NCBI GenBank assembly: GCA_937892945.1
Contig: CALBIL010000026.1
Coordinates: 1-56,342 of the forward strand
Source: an uncultured euryarchaeote
GTDB taxonomy: Archaea; Thermoplasmatota; Poseidoniia; Poseidoniales; Poseidoniaceae
Direction of reading: 5' to 3'
Length of the DNA: 56,342 nt
The stretch's first letter is position 1. The number at the start of each line of letters is the position of its first letter. Under the pieces are notes generated by a model, which did no database searches, was not told where the DNA came from, and was given only the letters and a program-made list of their open reading frames with translations. Shown here one piece after another: positions 22,629 through 32,400 of the stretch. The position numbers were made by a program, and so were the translations under genes.

Positions 22629-24047
22629 ATGCGAATTATAATTGGTGGAGCTGGACGGGTCGGGACCGATATGGCTCGTGCTTTGCGTGCTGAGGACATG
22701 GATGTTGTTCTCGTCGATTCTGATTCACGTGCTGTAAAGAATGCTCAGAACCTCGATGTTTTAGTGATTCATGGGGACTTGACGACTCGAGAAAAACTGT
22801 ATGAAGCCGGAATTGGCGAAGCCGAAGTGTTTGTTGCAGCTACGAATTCTGATGAACGTAATCTTCTAGCGTGTGCCCTTGCTCATCATGCACACAATGA
22901 ACAAAGTGGCCCAAAAGCAAAACCATTGTTATCCATCTGCCGTGTTCGAAATATGAATTATGTTCGCGAGCAAGATGAAGGCAAACTCCAGGAGTGGGCA
23001 AAAGTTCATCACGTGGTTAATCCACTTGAAGGGGCTATTCGTCGACTTCATTCTGGATTGCGCTCAGCAGCCATTGAAGAAGTGATTCCATTTGGCCATG
23101 ATGCGTTTATTATCGAATTAGACGTGACGAGTAAGGCCACTCAAGTTGTATTTCAAAGTCTACGTGATGCGAGTCAAATGATTGAAGGTGGAATGCCGTT
23201 GATTGTTGGTTTGAAGCGTGAAAGTGAGAAGAGTCTCGTACCAGATGGTGATTTCATGCTCATGCCAAATGATCGTATTGCGGTTGCTACAACAGGTCTT
23301 TCCAGTTTTAACCGTATCTTGAGCATCTTTGGTCATGAAGCAACGGATTTCCCAACCCAGCCCCGTGTGGCTGTGATCGGTGCCAACAAAATCGGCCAAC
23401 GTATTGCTGATGATTGGTTGAAAGCAGGAGCCTCAGTCACAGTCATCGAACGGGATTTACAAGTGGCCAATACCTTGTCTGGTACTGAAATTGGTTCACA
23501 TCCGCTGCTTGAAGTTATTCACGGAGACCATTTAGATCGAGATATTTTAACAGAAATTGGAATCTCAGAACATCACATCGCTATTGCAGCACTCGAAGAC
23601 GATTTAGCCAGCATTGCTGCTGCTTTACTTGCCAGTGATATGGGTGTGCAGCGCACCGGTCTCCTTCTTTATGATGCAGACTTAGTGAAAGTAACACAGA
23701 GAATGGGCATTACCTTTGCAGTCGACCGTAAGCGCGTCGCAGTGGATAACATGTTAGCACAAATTCATACGAAAACTGCCGGCGGTTATGCAATCCTCTC
23801 AAATATTCCAAATATCATTGGAGTCAGTATGCCCGTTTTAGCAGATGCTGGTTTTGCTGGGAAACGGATTCTTGAAGCATCGTTCCCTGACTGGATGCGA
23901 ATTGCCTTTATTCAACGTCGAAACACGAACGGTACTTGGGAATCACTGCGACCTTCTCCAGACAAGACTTTGCTACAAGATGATCGCTTGATCATTTTTT
24001 GCAGTCCTGAGAGAGTCGTAGAACTCGAAAAACGGTTCAAGGTGTGA
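22629..24047 (+). CDS. trkA: Trk potassium uptake regulator TrkA
   Basis: Peripheral NAD-binding subunit that gates the TrkH potassium channel. The 472-aa length matches two tandem RCK units. The first Rossmann motif is GGAGRVGTDMARAL with the acid residue in VDSDSRAVK. The second begins RVAVIGANKIGQRIADDW with VIERDLQ. Each is followed by an RCK-C domain (VFQSLRDASQMIEGGMPLIV and GKRILEASFPDWMRIAFIQR). CGGTGAACTGA directly before the ATG is a usable ribosome site. It is immediately followed by trkH and preceded within 5 nt by the zinc-ribbon/transglutaminase-like gene. Confidence 0.95.
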   Translation: MRIIIGGAGRVGTDMARALRAEDMDVVLVDSDSRAVKNAQNLDVLVIHGDLTTREKLYEAGIGEAEVFVAATNSDERNLLACALAHHAHNEQSGPKAKPLLSICRVRNMNYVREQDEGKLQEWAKVHHVVNPLEGAIRRLHSGLRSAAIEEVIPFGHDAFIIELDVTSKATQVVFQSLRDASQMIEGGMPLIVGLKRESEKSLVPDGDFMLMPNDRIAVATTGLSSFNRILSIFGHEATDFPTQPRVAVIGANKIGQRIADDWLKAGASVTVIERDLQVANTLSGTEIGSHPLLEVIHGDHLDRDILTEIGISEHHIAIAALEDDLASIAAALLASDMGVQRTGLLLYDADLVKVTQRMGITFAVDRKRVAVDNMLAQIHTKTAGGYAILSNIPNIIGVSMPVLADAGFAGKRILEASFPDWMRIAFIQRRNTNGTWESLRPSPDKTLLQDDRLIIFCSPERVVELEKRFKV

Positions 24048-24049
24048 AT

Positions 24050-25687
24050 ATGCGTTTCGATGTATTGTCTCTCATCCTCGGTTGGACGCTCATTGCGCTC
24101 ACTGTGCCATTGGTAATCTGTGGTTTCATCACTTGGTGGCTTGATGATCTTGAAATGGCACTTTACGCTTTTGTTGTACCGGCTCTTATTTCACCAACCC
24201 TCGGTGTCCTTATGCTGAGTGTTTGGACGCGTACAGATACTTCTGAACGACTTCGAGACCGAGAGGCGTTTGCTGCAGTCGCTTTGGTATGGCCAATTGC
24301 AGTATTTATTGGCTCGCTACCCTATTGGTTGGGAGGCGTATTTGTTGGGCCCTTTACTCCCGATGCTTCAATGGCAGAAATTGCACGTGGTGCAATCAAC
24401 TCCTGGTTTGAATCAATGTCTGGCTTTACAACGACCGGTGCAACGGTGATTTCACATGAAATGAGCCCGAATTGTATCGCAGGTATAACCACCGATTGCA
24501 TCAATGCACAACCGCGTGGACTTCTGATTTGGCGTTCACTGACCCAATGGTTTGGTGGAATGGGTATCATTATGCTTGGTATGATGCTCCTTTCACGTGT
24601 CATTGGTGGAGGGATGGCTCTTGCCCGTGCAGAATTAACCGGTCCCTCACTCTCCAAACTACGACCGAAATTGAAACAAACTGCTTTTGCTTTATGGGGG
24701 TTGTATCTCTTCCTTACCTTTTTTGAGTTCTTGCTGCTCTACTTTACAGGTGCCATGGATCTGTTTGATTCAGTCAACCACGCTTTGACAACTATGCCAA
24801 CCGGTGGTTTTTCAACGCATGATGCAAGTATTGGATTCTATGATTCATTCTTAGTGGAATCGATCATCCTCATCTTTATGTTCTTGGCAGGAGTTAATTT
24901 TACGCTTCTTTGGTTCATTCGTGATGGTGACTTCAAGAGAGCGTTTGGTGATGAAGAGTTCCGAAATTACGTCGTCTACCTCACGGTTGCAATTCTTGCA
25001 GTATTCGTTGCCCTCTTAGCATCAGGGACCTCGGCTGGAAGGGCTCTACGAGACAGTATGTTTCAAGTCGTTTCTATTGGCACAAGTACGGGATACAGTT
25101 CGACGAACTACATGGATGCATCTTGGCCATTGGTCACACATCTCATCATATTCGTACTGATGGTAGTCGGAGCAAGTGCTGGTTCAACGGGTGGTGGCTT
25201 GAAATTACTCCGTGTCACACTTGCGTTCAAGGTTGCAATGAGAGAATTGGTCCGTATTGCACAACCAAGGAAAGTTGACCGAATCCGTATGAATGGAGAG
25301 GTTGTTGAACGTCAACAAATCAGCTTAATTGTCGGTATGTTGATCGTTTGGGTCGGATTATTTGGTATCTCCAGTATCCTCTTGGCAATTTTCATGCCGG
25401 GTGATTCCTTTGAAAGCATTACCACTTTGGTCGCTTCTTCACTCGGTAATACCGGTCCTGCTCTCGGAGATTATGGCCCGAATAACACATGGGCCGGAAT
25501 GAACTCCGGTGCCTTGCTGATTACATCTGTTTTGATGTGGTTTGGTCGTCTCGAACTTTTGACGGCAGTCATTCTTCTTCATCCTCGTACATGGAAAAGA
25601 GAAAAGCGTGTACAATCTGACCGTGCTGCAATCGCTCTCTTCCGTCGATTAATGGAAGATAAAGAAGAGAAGAAAAAACCTGATTGA
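24050..25687 (+). CDS. trkH: Trk potassium transporter membrane subunit TrkH
   Basis: Pore-forming subunit for potassium uptake in the cytoplasmic membrane. The product (about 545 aa) shows four pore-loop motifs in order: SGFTTTGATVI, TMPTGGFSTHDAS, SIGTSTGYSSTNY and SSLGNTGPALG. These form the selectivity filter of TrkH/KtrB proteins. Helix pairs flank each loop, and a basic C-terminal tail ends KEEKKKPD. AGGTG lies about 5 nt before this ATG. A GTG at 24044, overlapping the trkA stop, is also in frame. It forms a gating pair with TrkA. Its stop is 1 nt from the convergent rfcL stop. Confidence 0.95.
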   Translation: MRFDVLSLILGWTLIALTVPLVICGFITWWLDDLEMALYAFVVPALISPTLGVLMLSVWTRTDTSERLRDREAFAAVALVWPIAVFIGSLPYWLGGVFVGPFTPDASMAEIARGAINSWFESMSGFTTTGATVISHEMSPNCIAGITTDCINAQPRGLLIWRSLTQWFGGMGIIMLGMMLLSRVIGGGMALARAELTGPSLSKLRPKLKQTAFALWGLYLFLTFFEFLLLYFTGAMDLFDSVNHALTTMPTGGFSTHDASIGFYDSFLVESIILIFMFLAGVNFTLLWFIRDGDFKRAFGDEEFRNYVVYLTVAILAVFVALLASGTSAGRALRDSMFQVVSIGTSTGYSSTNYMDASWPLVTHLIIFVLMVVGASAGSTGGGLKLLRVTLAFKVAMRELVRIAQPRKVDRIRMNGEVVERQQISLIVGMLIVWVGLFGISSILLAIFMPGDSFESITTLVASSLGNTGPALGDYGPNNTWAGMNSGALLITSVLMWFGRLELLTAVILLHPRTWKREKRVQSDRAAIALFRRLMEDKEEKKKPD

Positions 25688-25688
25688 A

Positions 25689-27230
25689 TCAAAAAAGTTT
25701 CATTTGACCATTTGATGAACCTTCTTCTTCATCCGAATTCTCTTCAACTTGAAGCAGTGAAACAGGTTCGATTTCTTCAACTTTTAGTGGCTCAAAAACT
25801 TGTTCACTCAATTGCTCCTCATAAGCCACTTCATATTTCGCAATGAGTTGCTTTGTTGCTTTTCGAGAGAGTGGTAGGCCTGCAAGAGATGCATGTTCTT
25901 CACCTGTGAATCCGTAATTCAATGAAAGTGCGAAGTTTTCAGAGTTACCAATTTGAGGTGAATCTTTGAGCATGGCAGAAAGAAGCGGTAGTATTTCTTC
26001 TCGGAGTGCTGAAGAACTCATTCCAGAATAACTCCCCATTCTTTTGAGAATCGAAGGTCGAGTTCGAGTTGATTGTCGACGTAAGAAATTTGGGTATGAT
26101 GGATAGATGCGACTTGTGAAGGGCACGGTATTGGTTACTGAAGCAGAAAGACTTGCCAGTTGCCCACTCCAATACCAAGACCGATGTGCTGTACTTCGGA
26201 ATTGACCCATGTACATTTTCGAAGCCATTGAAAGACTGCGATTTCCACGGGCAATTGAATCGACTTTTGGGAATAAACCGGCATTATTCCAATGAATCCA
26301 GTTGATCATGTCAGGTGGCGATTTATCTATAGAACGGCCAATTCTAACTGCTTCTTCTGCTTCATTGGTGCGGTATAACTTGTCCAAGCCCGGAAATACA
26401 CCTTCGGAAGTATCCCGCCGACCGGCATGAGCTTGGTTCTCTACCATTGCTTTAGTAAGCGTACCCGTCGATGTGGATGAAAGAACCTGTAAGTCACGAA
26501 CGAGTGCACGTAAGTCTCCAGGATTATTGTCGACGAGTGCTTCAATTGCAGCATCGTCGAATTCTAAGTTCTCTTCACGTAACACACGACGTGCAATACG
26601 TCGAAGCGCTTCATCGCTAGCACGATCGAACGTAATGGTGAGGAGGTGCTTTGTAAATCGGTCCCGAGTCGAACTCCAAGACGAACCTCTTCCCCATAAT
26701 CCCATAATTTCATTACAAGCGAGAATAACCGGTTGCCGGGTTTCTGCAAGAAGGTTCAGCAACTCTGCCTTACCTCCTGAATCACCTTTTAAGGATACAT
26801 CTTTTCCTTTTTCATCTTCACCTTGCATTGCCTTTTCAATCCGATTTTGACTCACGGCCATCAATCCTCCAGAGAGGTGGTCAACTTCATCGAGTAAAAC
26901 GAGAGTTCGTTGCTTCTTCGCATCCGGATTATGAAACAGTGAACGGTGAGTTGAGCCGTGCGTTGCGACCTTGCGAATCGCTGCAGCGTTTCGGGCATCC
27001 GAGGCATTGAGTTCGATGACATTCCAACCCATGTCTTGTGCAATCGCTCGTGCCACCGACGTTTTCCCAACACCCGGCGGCCCAACCAAGAGCAGTGCCT
27101 TCTTCCGAGGATTACCGTTCTTCCATTCATCCAACCAAGCACGAATTTTTCGACGTTGAACTTCATTGCCTTCTAACTGGCGTTCAGACGAGGGGCGGTG
27201 CCGCTCCGTCCAATCAGTAGCACCAGCCAT
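25689..27230 (-). CDS. rfcL: replication factor C large subunit
   Basis: Large subunit of the archaeal clamp loader that opens PCNA onto primed DNA. The protein is 513 aa. It has the Walker A motif GPPGVGKT at residues 50-57, preceded by WTERHRPSSERQLEGNE, and the Walker B box LLDEVDHLSGG at about 113-123. Sensor and arginine-finger regions and the three-domain AAA+ architecture are present. The very C-terminus is GQMKLF, which resembles the PCNA-interacting peptide found at the end of many RfcL proteins. The ATG of MAGATDWTERHRP was chosen over an in-frame extension 90 nt upstream. The small subunit is not in the window. Confidence 0.95.
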   Translation of the reverse strand: MAGATDWTERHRPSSERQLEGNEVQRRKIRAWLDEWKNGNPRKKALLLVGPPGVGKTSVARAIAQDMGWNVIELNASDARNAAAIRKVATHGSTHRSLFHNPDAKKQRTLVLLDEVDHLSGGLMAVSQNRIEKAMQGEDEKGKDVSLKGDSGGKAELLNLLAETRQPVILACNEIMGLWGRGSSWSSTRDRFTKHLLTITFDRASDEALRRIARRVLREENLEFDDAAIEALVDNNPGDLRALVRDLQVLSSTSTGTLTKAMVENQAHAGRRDTSEGVFPGLDKLYRTNEAEEAVRIGRSIDKSPPDMINWIHWNNAGLFPKVDSIARGNRSLSMASKMYMGQFRSTAHRSWYWSGQLASLSASVTNTVPFTSRIYPSYPNFLRRQSTRTRPSILKRMGSYSGMSSSALREEILPLLSAMLKDSPQIGNSENFALSLNYGFTGEEHASLAGLPLSRKATKQLIAKYEVAYEEQLSEQVFEPLKVEEIEPVSLLQVEENSDEEEGSSNGQMKLF

Positions 27231-27300
27231 GGTTCGACAATTTTCCGAGGGTTCTTCAACCTTCAGTGAAGAAATTACCATTCTCCGTCGAAATGGTGGT

Positions 27301-28971
27301 TTACAGTGAATCGATATCAACGCGGTGTTGTTCTCCAGAATCTCTGTCTCGAATGGTTACCGTTTGGTCTTCAAGCGATTGGTGGTCGACTGTGATGCAC
27401 TTTGGCACTCCGATTTCATCAGCTCGTGCATAACGTCGTCCAATTGAACCACTGCTGTCATACATTGATACGAGGTTCTGTTTCGAACATAATGTCCTGT
27501 GAATCGATTGAGCGAGTTCACCCATTCCGTCTTTTTCAAACAATGGGAAGACACAATAGTCGACTGGGGCCACGTTTTCACTTAATCGCATGACAGTGTA
27601 TTCCTCTCCGTCTTTCCCAGTTTCGTCATAGGCATGGTCAAGAATGTGCCAAATAATTCGGTCGATTCCAAATGCAGGTTCAACTACATGAGGAATGTAC
27701 CACTCGCCTGTGATTGTCTCCGTACGTTGGTCACGTTTGACATGTTCTGGTTCTACAGTCACTTGTTCCCCACTCTCGAGAGTTAACATCTGAGGGAATG
27801 AAGTTGTTGATGGTAATGCTTCAACTGCGGCCTTTACTGCACCTGCTGATGCTCTAAATACCGGGCCGGCTGTTGCTCCATTAATTGTCCAACCATCTGT
27901 TTCAATCACTTGGGGTTCTGCAAACTCTCGTCGTGCACGGAGCGATTTTCCTGTTGCCTTTTCGTGAGACTCAAGGTCATAACATCCCCGGTGGGCAATA
28001 CCAACACATTCGACCCATCCATAGGATCCATGGATTTCAGCATCCCAACAATCCGAAGCATAATGGGCCATTTCATCGGCTTCATGTTGACGGAATCTGA
28101 GGCGTTGTGCATCAATCCCAACCTTTACTAAAAAGTCAAATGTTTGAGCCATAAAGTATCCAACTGTTGCATGACGAATGACATTTTGTTCAACAGCATC
28201 TTTGAAACTCATCTGAATTTCGCCTTGGCCGTCTGCAATAAGTGTGATCTGCTGTTCACTCCATGGGGTGAAATCATGACCTGCTTCTTCATGAGGGTTG
28301 ATGAAATATTCGAGTTCCGCCATATTGAATTCACGCAAACGTATCATTCCTTGACGTGGTGATATTTCGTTTCTATAACCTTTACCAACTTGGATTGCAC
28401 CAAACGGTAAACGTTCACGGTTATGACGATACAAAGCCGAAAATGAGGTAAACATACCCTGGGCAGTTTCTGGGCGGAGGAAACCAGGTCGTCCTGAAGA
28501 ACCAGCGCCAATGGTCGTATTAAACATCAAATTTTGAGCGGTGATTTCAGACCATTCAATTCCTTGACAGGCAGGACAAGGTGGTTGAGACTGGTCAAGA
28601 AGGGATTGGAGTTGTTCTTTGGTCAACGAATCCGGATTTGAATGAAACGATTCGAGGAGTGTGTCTGCACGACTTGCTTCTTCACAGGAACCGCATACGG
28701 TCATGAAGTCCGAAAATTCACCAACGTGGCCTGAAGCCTCAAGAACGGCATAGGGCGTCACGGTTGGGCAAGAAATCTCGACAATATTCCCCAATGAAAG
28801 CCAGTGGTTGAGCCATGTTTGGTTGACTCTATTACGAAGTCTTCCACCAACTGGGCCGAAATCATACAGACCCTTAGCACCACCGTGAATCTCAAAAGCA
28901 GGAAGTAAAACACCTCTTCGTTTGAGGACACCGGACAAACGCTCTAATCTGCTTGTATCAGGTTCTGCCAT
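27301..28971 (-). CDS. glyS: glycyl-tRNA synthetase
   Basis: Class II aminoacyl-tRNA synthetase charging tRNA-Gly, of the homodimeric archaeal/eukaryotic type. The 556-aa protein has motif 1 around YDFGPVGGRLRNRVNQ. Two CxxC pairs (CGSC and CPAC) form an inserted zinc site. The sequences GFLRPETAQGMFTSFSAL and QVGKGYRNEISPRQGMIR belong to motif 2. EPAFGIDRIIWHILDHAY is near motif 3, and the C-terminal anticodon-binding domain (VAPVDYCVFPLFEKDGM) completes the protein. The ATG of MAEPDTSRLERL was preferred to an upstream in-frame start. It is on the minus strand 70 nt upstream of rfcL. Confidence 0.96.
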   Translation of the reverse strand: MAEPDTSRLERLSGVLKRRGVLLPAFEIHGGAKGLYDFGPVGGRLRNRVNQTWLNHWLSLGNIVEISCPTVTPYAVLEASGHVGEFSDFMTVCGSCEEASRADTLLESFHSNPDSLTKEQLQSLLDQSQPPCPACQGIEWSEITAQNLMFNTTIGAGSSGRPGFLRPETAQGMFTSFSALYRHNRERLPFGAIQVGKGYRNEISPRQGMIRLREFNMAELEYFINPHEEAGHDFTPWSEQQITLIADGQGEIQMSFKDAVEQNVIRHATVGYFMAQTFDFLVKVGIDAQRLRFRQHEADEMAHYASDCWDAEIHGSYGWVECVGIAHRGCYDLESHEKATGKSLRARREFAEPQVIETDGWTINGATAGPVFRASAGAVKAAVEALPSTTSFPQMLTLESGEQVTVEPEHVKRDQRTETITGEWYIPHVVEPAFGIDRIIWHILDHAYDETGKDGEEYTVMRLSENVAPVDYCVFPLFEKDGMGELAQSIHRTLCSKQNLVSMYDSSGSIGRRYARADEIGVPKCITVDHQSLEDQTVTIRDRDSGEQHRVDIDSL

Positions 28972-29079
28972 TGCCACACCTAAACACCGGTAGATGGACT
29001 GGCCTTTCAACCTCACCGTTCTTCAAGCAGAAAATAGTCCAAGCGTAGCGTTAAGAGTGACCGCCATTAAAGGCAATCC

Positions 29080-29394
29080 ATGGGGCAATCTATGGTCGCT
29101 ATCACCGAACCGGATTGTACGGGTTGTGATTTGTGCATTTCTCATTGTCCATTTGAGGCACTTTTGCCTCTTTCCAGCAATCCAGAATCGCGTACTCATA
29201 AAAAACGACCTGTAATTGTAGTCGCATCTCAGTGTGTCGGCTGCCTTTCTTGCATTGGGTCGTGTCCGACAGGCGCTTTACATGAAGTCCAAAACCCTCT
29301 CGATGCTTCGCAGTCGACTCTTTTACTGATGCCTCCTGCTCCTGAGACCGAGCCCGTAAATCGTTGGAAAAAAGGCGGAATTGGCTGGGCATAA
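29080..29394 (+). CDS. ferredoxin with two 4Fe-4S clusters
   Basis: Small electron carrier. The 104-aa product has two complete CxxCxxCxxxCP motifs, CTGCDLCISHCPFEAL and CVGCLSCIGSCPTGAL, each binding a 4Fe-4S cluster. The linker between them is longer than in minimal 2x4Fe-4S ferredoxins (about 35 residues). A Pro-rich C-terminal tail of about 40 residues has no cluster motif. A second in-frame ATG 12 nt downstream gives MVAITEPDC and could be the real start. It is divergent from glyS and followed by lhr. Its redox partner is not evident here. Confidence 0.88.
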   Translation: MGQSMVAITEPDCTGCDLCISHCPFEALLPLSSNPESRTHKKRPVIVVASQCVGCLSCIGSCPTGALHEVQNPLDASQSTLLLMPPAPETEPVNRWKKGGIGWA

Positions 29395-29476
29395 ATCGAT
29401 ACAGATTTACCCTTTCAATCGGTACGTTGATTTACTCCTTGCATACGAATGAGAACCACGGGACTGTTGAAAATAA

Positions 29477-32400
29477 ATGGCAGATATACACTACTTGGAT
29501 AATCCTCTGGAAACAGAGGAACTCTTGGAGATGCTCTGCCCTCCCGTTCGGAATTGGTTTAAAGACAAATTTCCAGACTTTACTGAGCCTCAAAAATTGG
29601 CAATTCCTGCAATTATCAACCATGAACATCTTCTTCTTTGTTCACCGACTGGTTCTGGAAAAACATTGACTGCATTTCTCTCTATCATCGATCAATTGGT
29701 ACGCCGAGCATTGGATAATAAACTTGAGAAAAGAGTATACTGCGTATATATATCTCCAATAAAAGCCCTCGCCAATGATATCCAAAGGAACTTGATTGGT
29801 CCACTGACCGAAATTTCTGAATCTTATTTGCCGAGCCGTGCACAGGAAATCCGTGTTGGATTGCGAACTGGTGACACTCCTCAATCTGAGCGCCAAAAAA
29901 TGCTCCGTAACCCACCACACATTCTCATTACCACACCCGAAAGTCTCGCCATTGCCATTACTTCTCCACGGTTCCAACCAATTGTCAGTGAAGTAGAATA
30001 CATGATTATTGACGAATTACACTCTTTGGTTCCAAGCAAACGTGGTGTTCATCTTGCATTGACGCTGTCGTATTTGGATACATTATTGACTCGACCAGTA
30101 CAACGTATTGGGATTTCGGCAACAATGGAACCTCTTGAAACAGTGGCTGAATATTTGGTATCAAGTGACGATAGAGAAAGTCGCGGCGATAATACTCGAG
30201 TTTGTATCGCTAAAATATCGGGTTCAAGAGAACTTGATTTGGATATTTTACTTACGGACCCTAAGTTCAGTGACCTTTCCGTTCTCAAAATCTTTGAAAA
30301 GAATGTCGAAGCAATTGCTGATTTGATTGCAGCCCACAATACCACTTTGGTATTTGCAAATACTCGGAAAATGACGGAAAATATTGTTCTCAAATTGCGA
30401 CCATATTTGGGCGATTTAGTTGCAGGTCACCACGGTTCAATGGATAAGAAAATTCGTTTAGAAGTTGAGAAAAAGCTGAAGCACGGTCATTTGCGTGCAG
30501 TCGTTACTTCTTCCTCACTTGAAATGGGTATCGATATTGGGTCTGTAGATTTGGTTCTCCAAATCGGTAGCCCTGGAGATATTGCAACTGCATTACAGCG
30601 AATTGGTCGTGCAGGCCACCACGTCGGCGGAATACCTCGTGCTCGGTTTTTACCCTCAAGCGTTGATGACCTAATCGAACTTGCAGCCTTGCAATCTGCG
30701 ATTCAAACCGGTGAAATGGATCGACTCGATTTCCCCGAGAACTGTCTTGACGTCGTCGCTCAATTTATGATTGGTCTTGTCATCATCAATGATCTTGATA
30801 TTGATGAAGCCTACGAAGTCATTGTCAATGCATGGTCGTATCGTAATTTCGAATACGATGACTTCATTGAAGTTCTTGACATGCTAGAAGATGAACGCCG
30901 AATCTGGATTGATTGGGAAGAGAACGTCTATGGTAAGCGTGGATATTCACGTATGATTTATTACACTAATATTGGAACAATTGCTCCAGATAATTCATAC
31001 TTAGTGTTCAACGCAGAGGGTTCGATTTTGGGCCAGTTATCCGGTTCATTTGTATCAAATCTACGTGGCGGAGACGTTATTTTACTCGGTGGTTCGACTT
31101 ACAGGGTCACCAATATTCAGGGGACTCGAGTGAATGTCGCGTCGGTAACAGGGCACCGACCAACTGTACCTTCGTGGTCAGGTGAAGCACGTTCACGTTC
31201 ACGAGAGCTTTCGAATGCTCTCTTGAGTCTCATTGGGCACTGTATTGTTGCTTTACGCCGTGAACAGGACCCTCGAATATTACTTCGTGATGCATACGGT
31301 CTTTCATCCAGTGTAGCCAATGCCATTGCTCGCCATCTTGAAGAGCATTCTATCGATTCATTCCAAGTCCCAGATCCCAACCGTATTTTAGTTGAACAAG
31401 TGATTTCGGGTGGCCATCCTACGTACATGATCACCACATGTAGAGGAAGAGGTTTCAACACAGCCCTCGGATATTTCATGGCAGGATTGGCAGAATCGAA
31501 TAATATTCAAGTCATTGAATTATCCTTTGACGAAAATGGATTACTCATTCGAACATCAGAGGAGGTTGACCCAGGACAAATGTACAAGGCGTTCAGAGAT
31601 AATGACCACACTGAAGTCATTGAACGCTACATTGTGAACACCCAAATTTTTGCAAAGAGGTTCCGCGAAGTGGCTGGACGTTCAATGATTATTCCTAAGC
31701 GGATTGGGGCTGAAGAGATTAGCCCGCAGCAATTCCAACAACGTGCAGATGCATTGCTCAACAAACATCGCACCATCGATGACAGCCTTCTCATGCGTGA
31801 GGCAAAGAATGAGATCATGTTTGGCGATATTGACATGAAGAGTCTCCAAGAATTTTTGAATCTGTGTGTCACGGGTGATGCTCGTATCGTTCACAACAAA
31901 GTCACCGTCCCATCACGGCTTGGAATGTCGTTGTTCATGTCTGCCTTTGAAGACCTGATGGCAATGAAAACCCGGGCGTTTTTGGTCAAAGACATCGACC
32001 CAGAAGTTCTTCGTCGTCTTCTCGGAACCCGTAGTCTTGCCACTGAATTGACTACTGAACAACTTTCTAAATTCTATCTCGATAAAGCACCAATCCCTGA
32101 AAATGCTCAACAATTGTTTACCCTCATGTCTCACGGTGGTGGGCTTGATTCGTCATTCCAGAATCCCTTGTATAATGATAAACTTCAGAACATTGAAATG
32201 GACTTGCTGCGGAAATGGGTTGAAGTTCTTTGTCAAGATGGGAAAATAACCAAATTGGAAGGTACAGGGGCAGAAGAATTGGATGGGAAATGGTTCAGTT
32301 CCTTCATGGCTGAAATCCATGGAACCCTCGGTTGTCTTTCGGTCAATGGTGGCGGTGATGTTGATGATTTGCGTGAACTTCACATCAGCGGTTTATCCTA

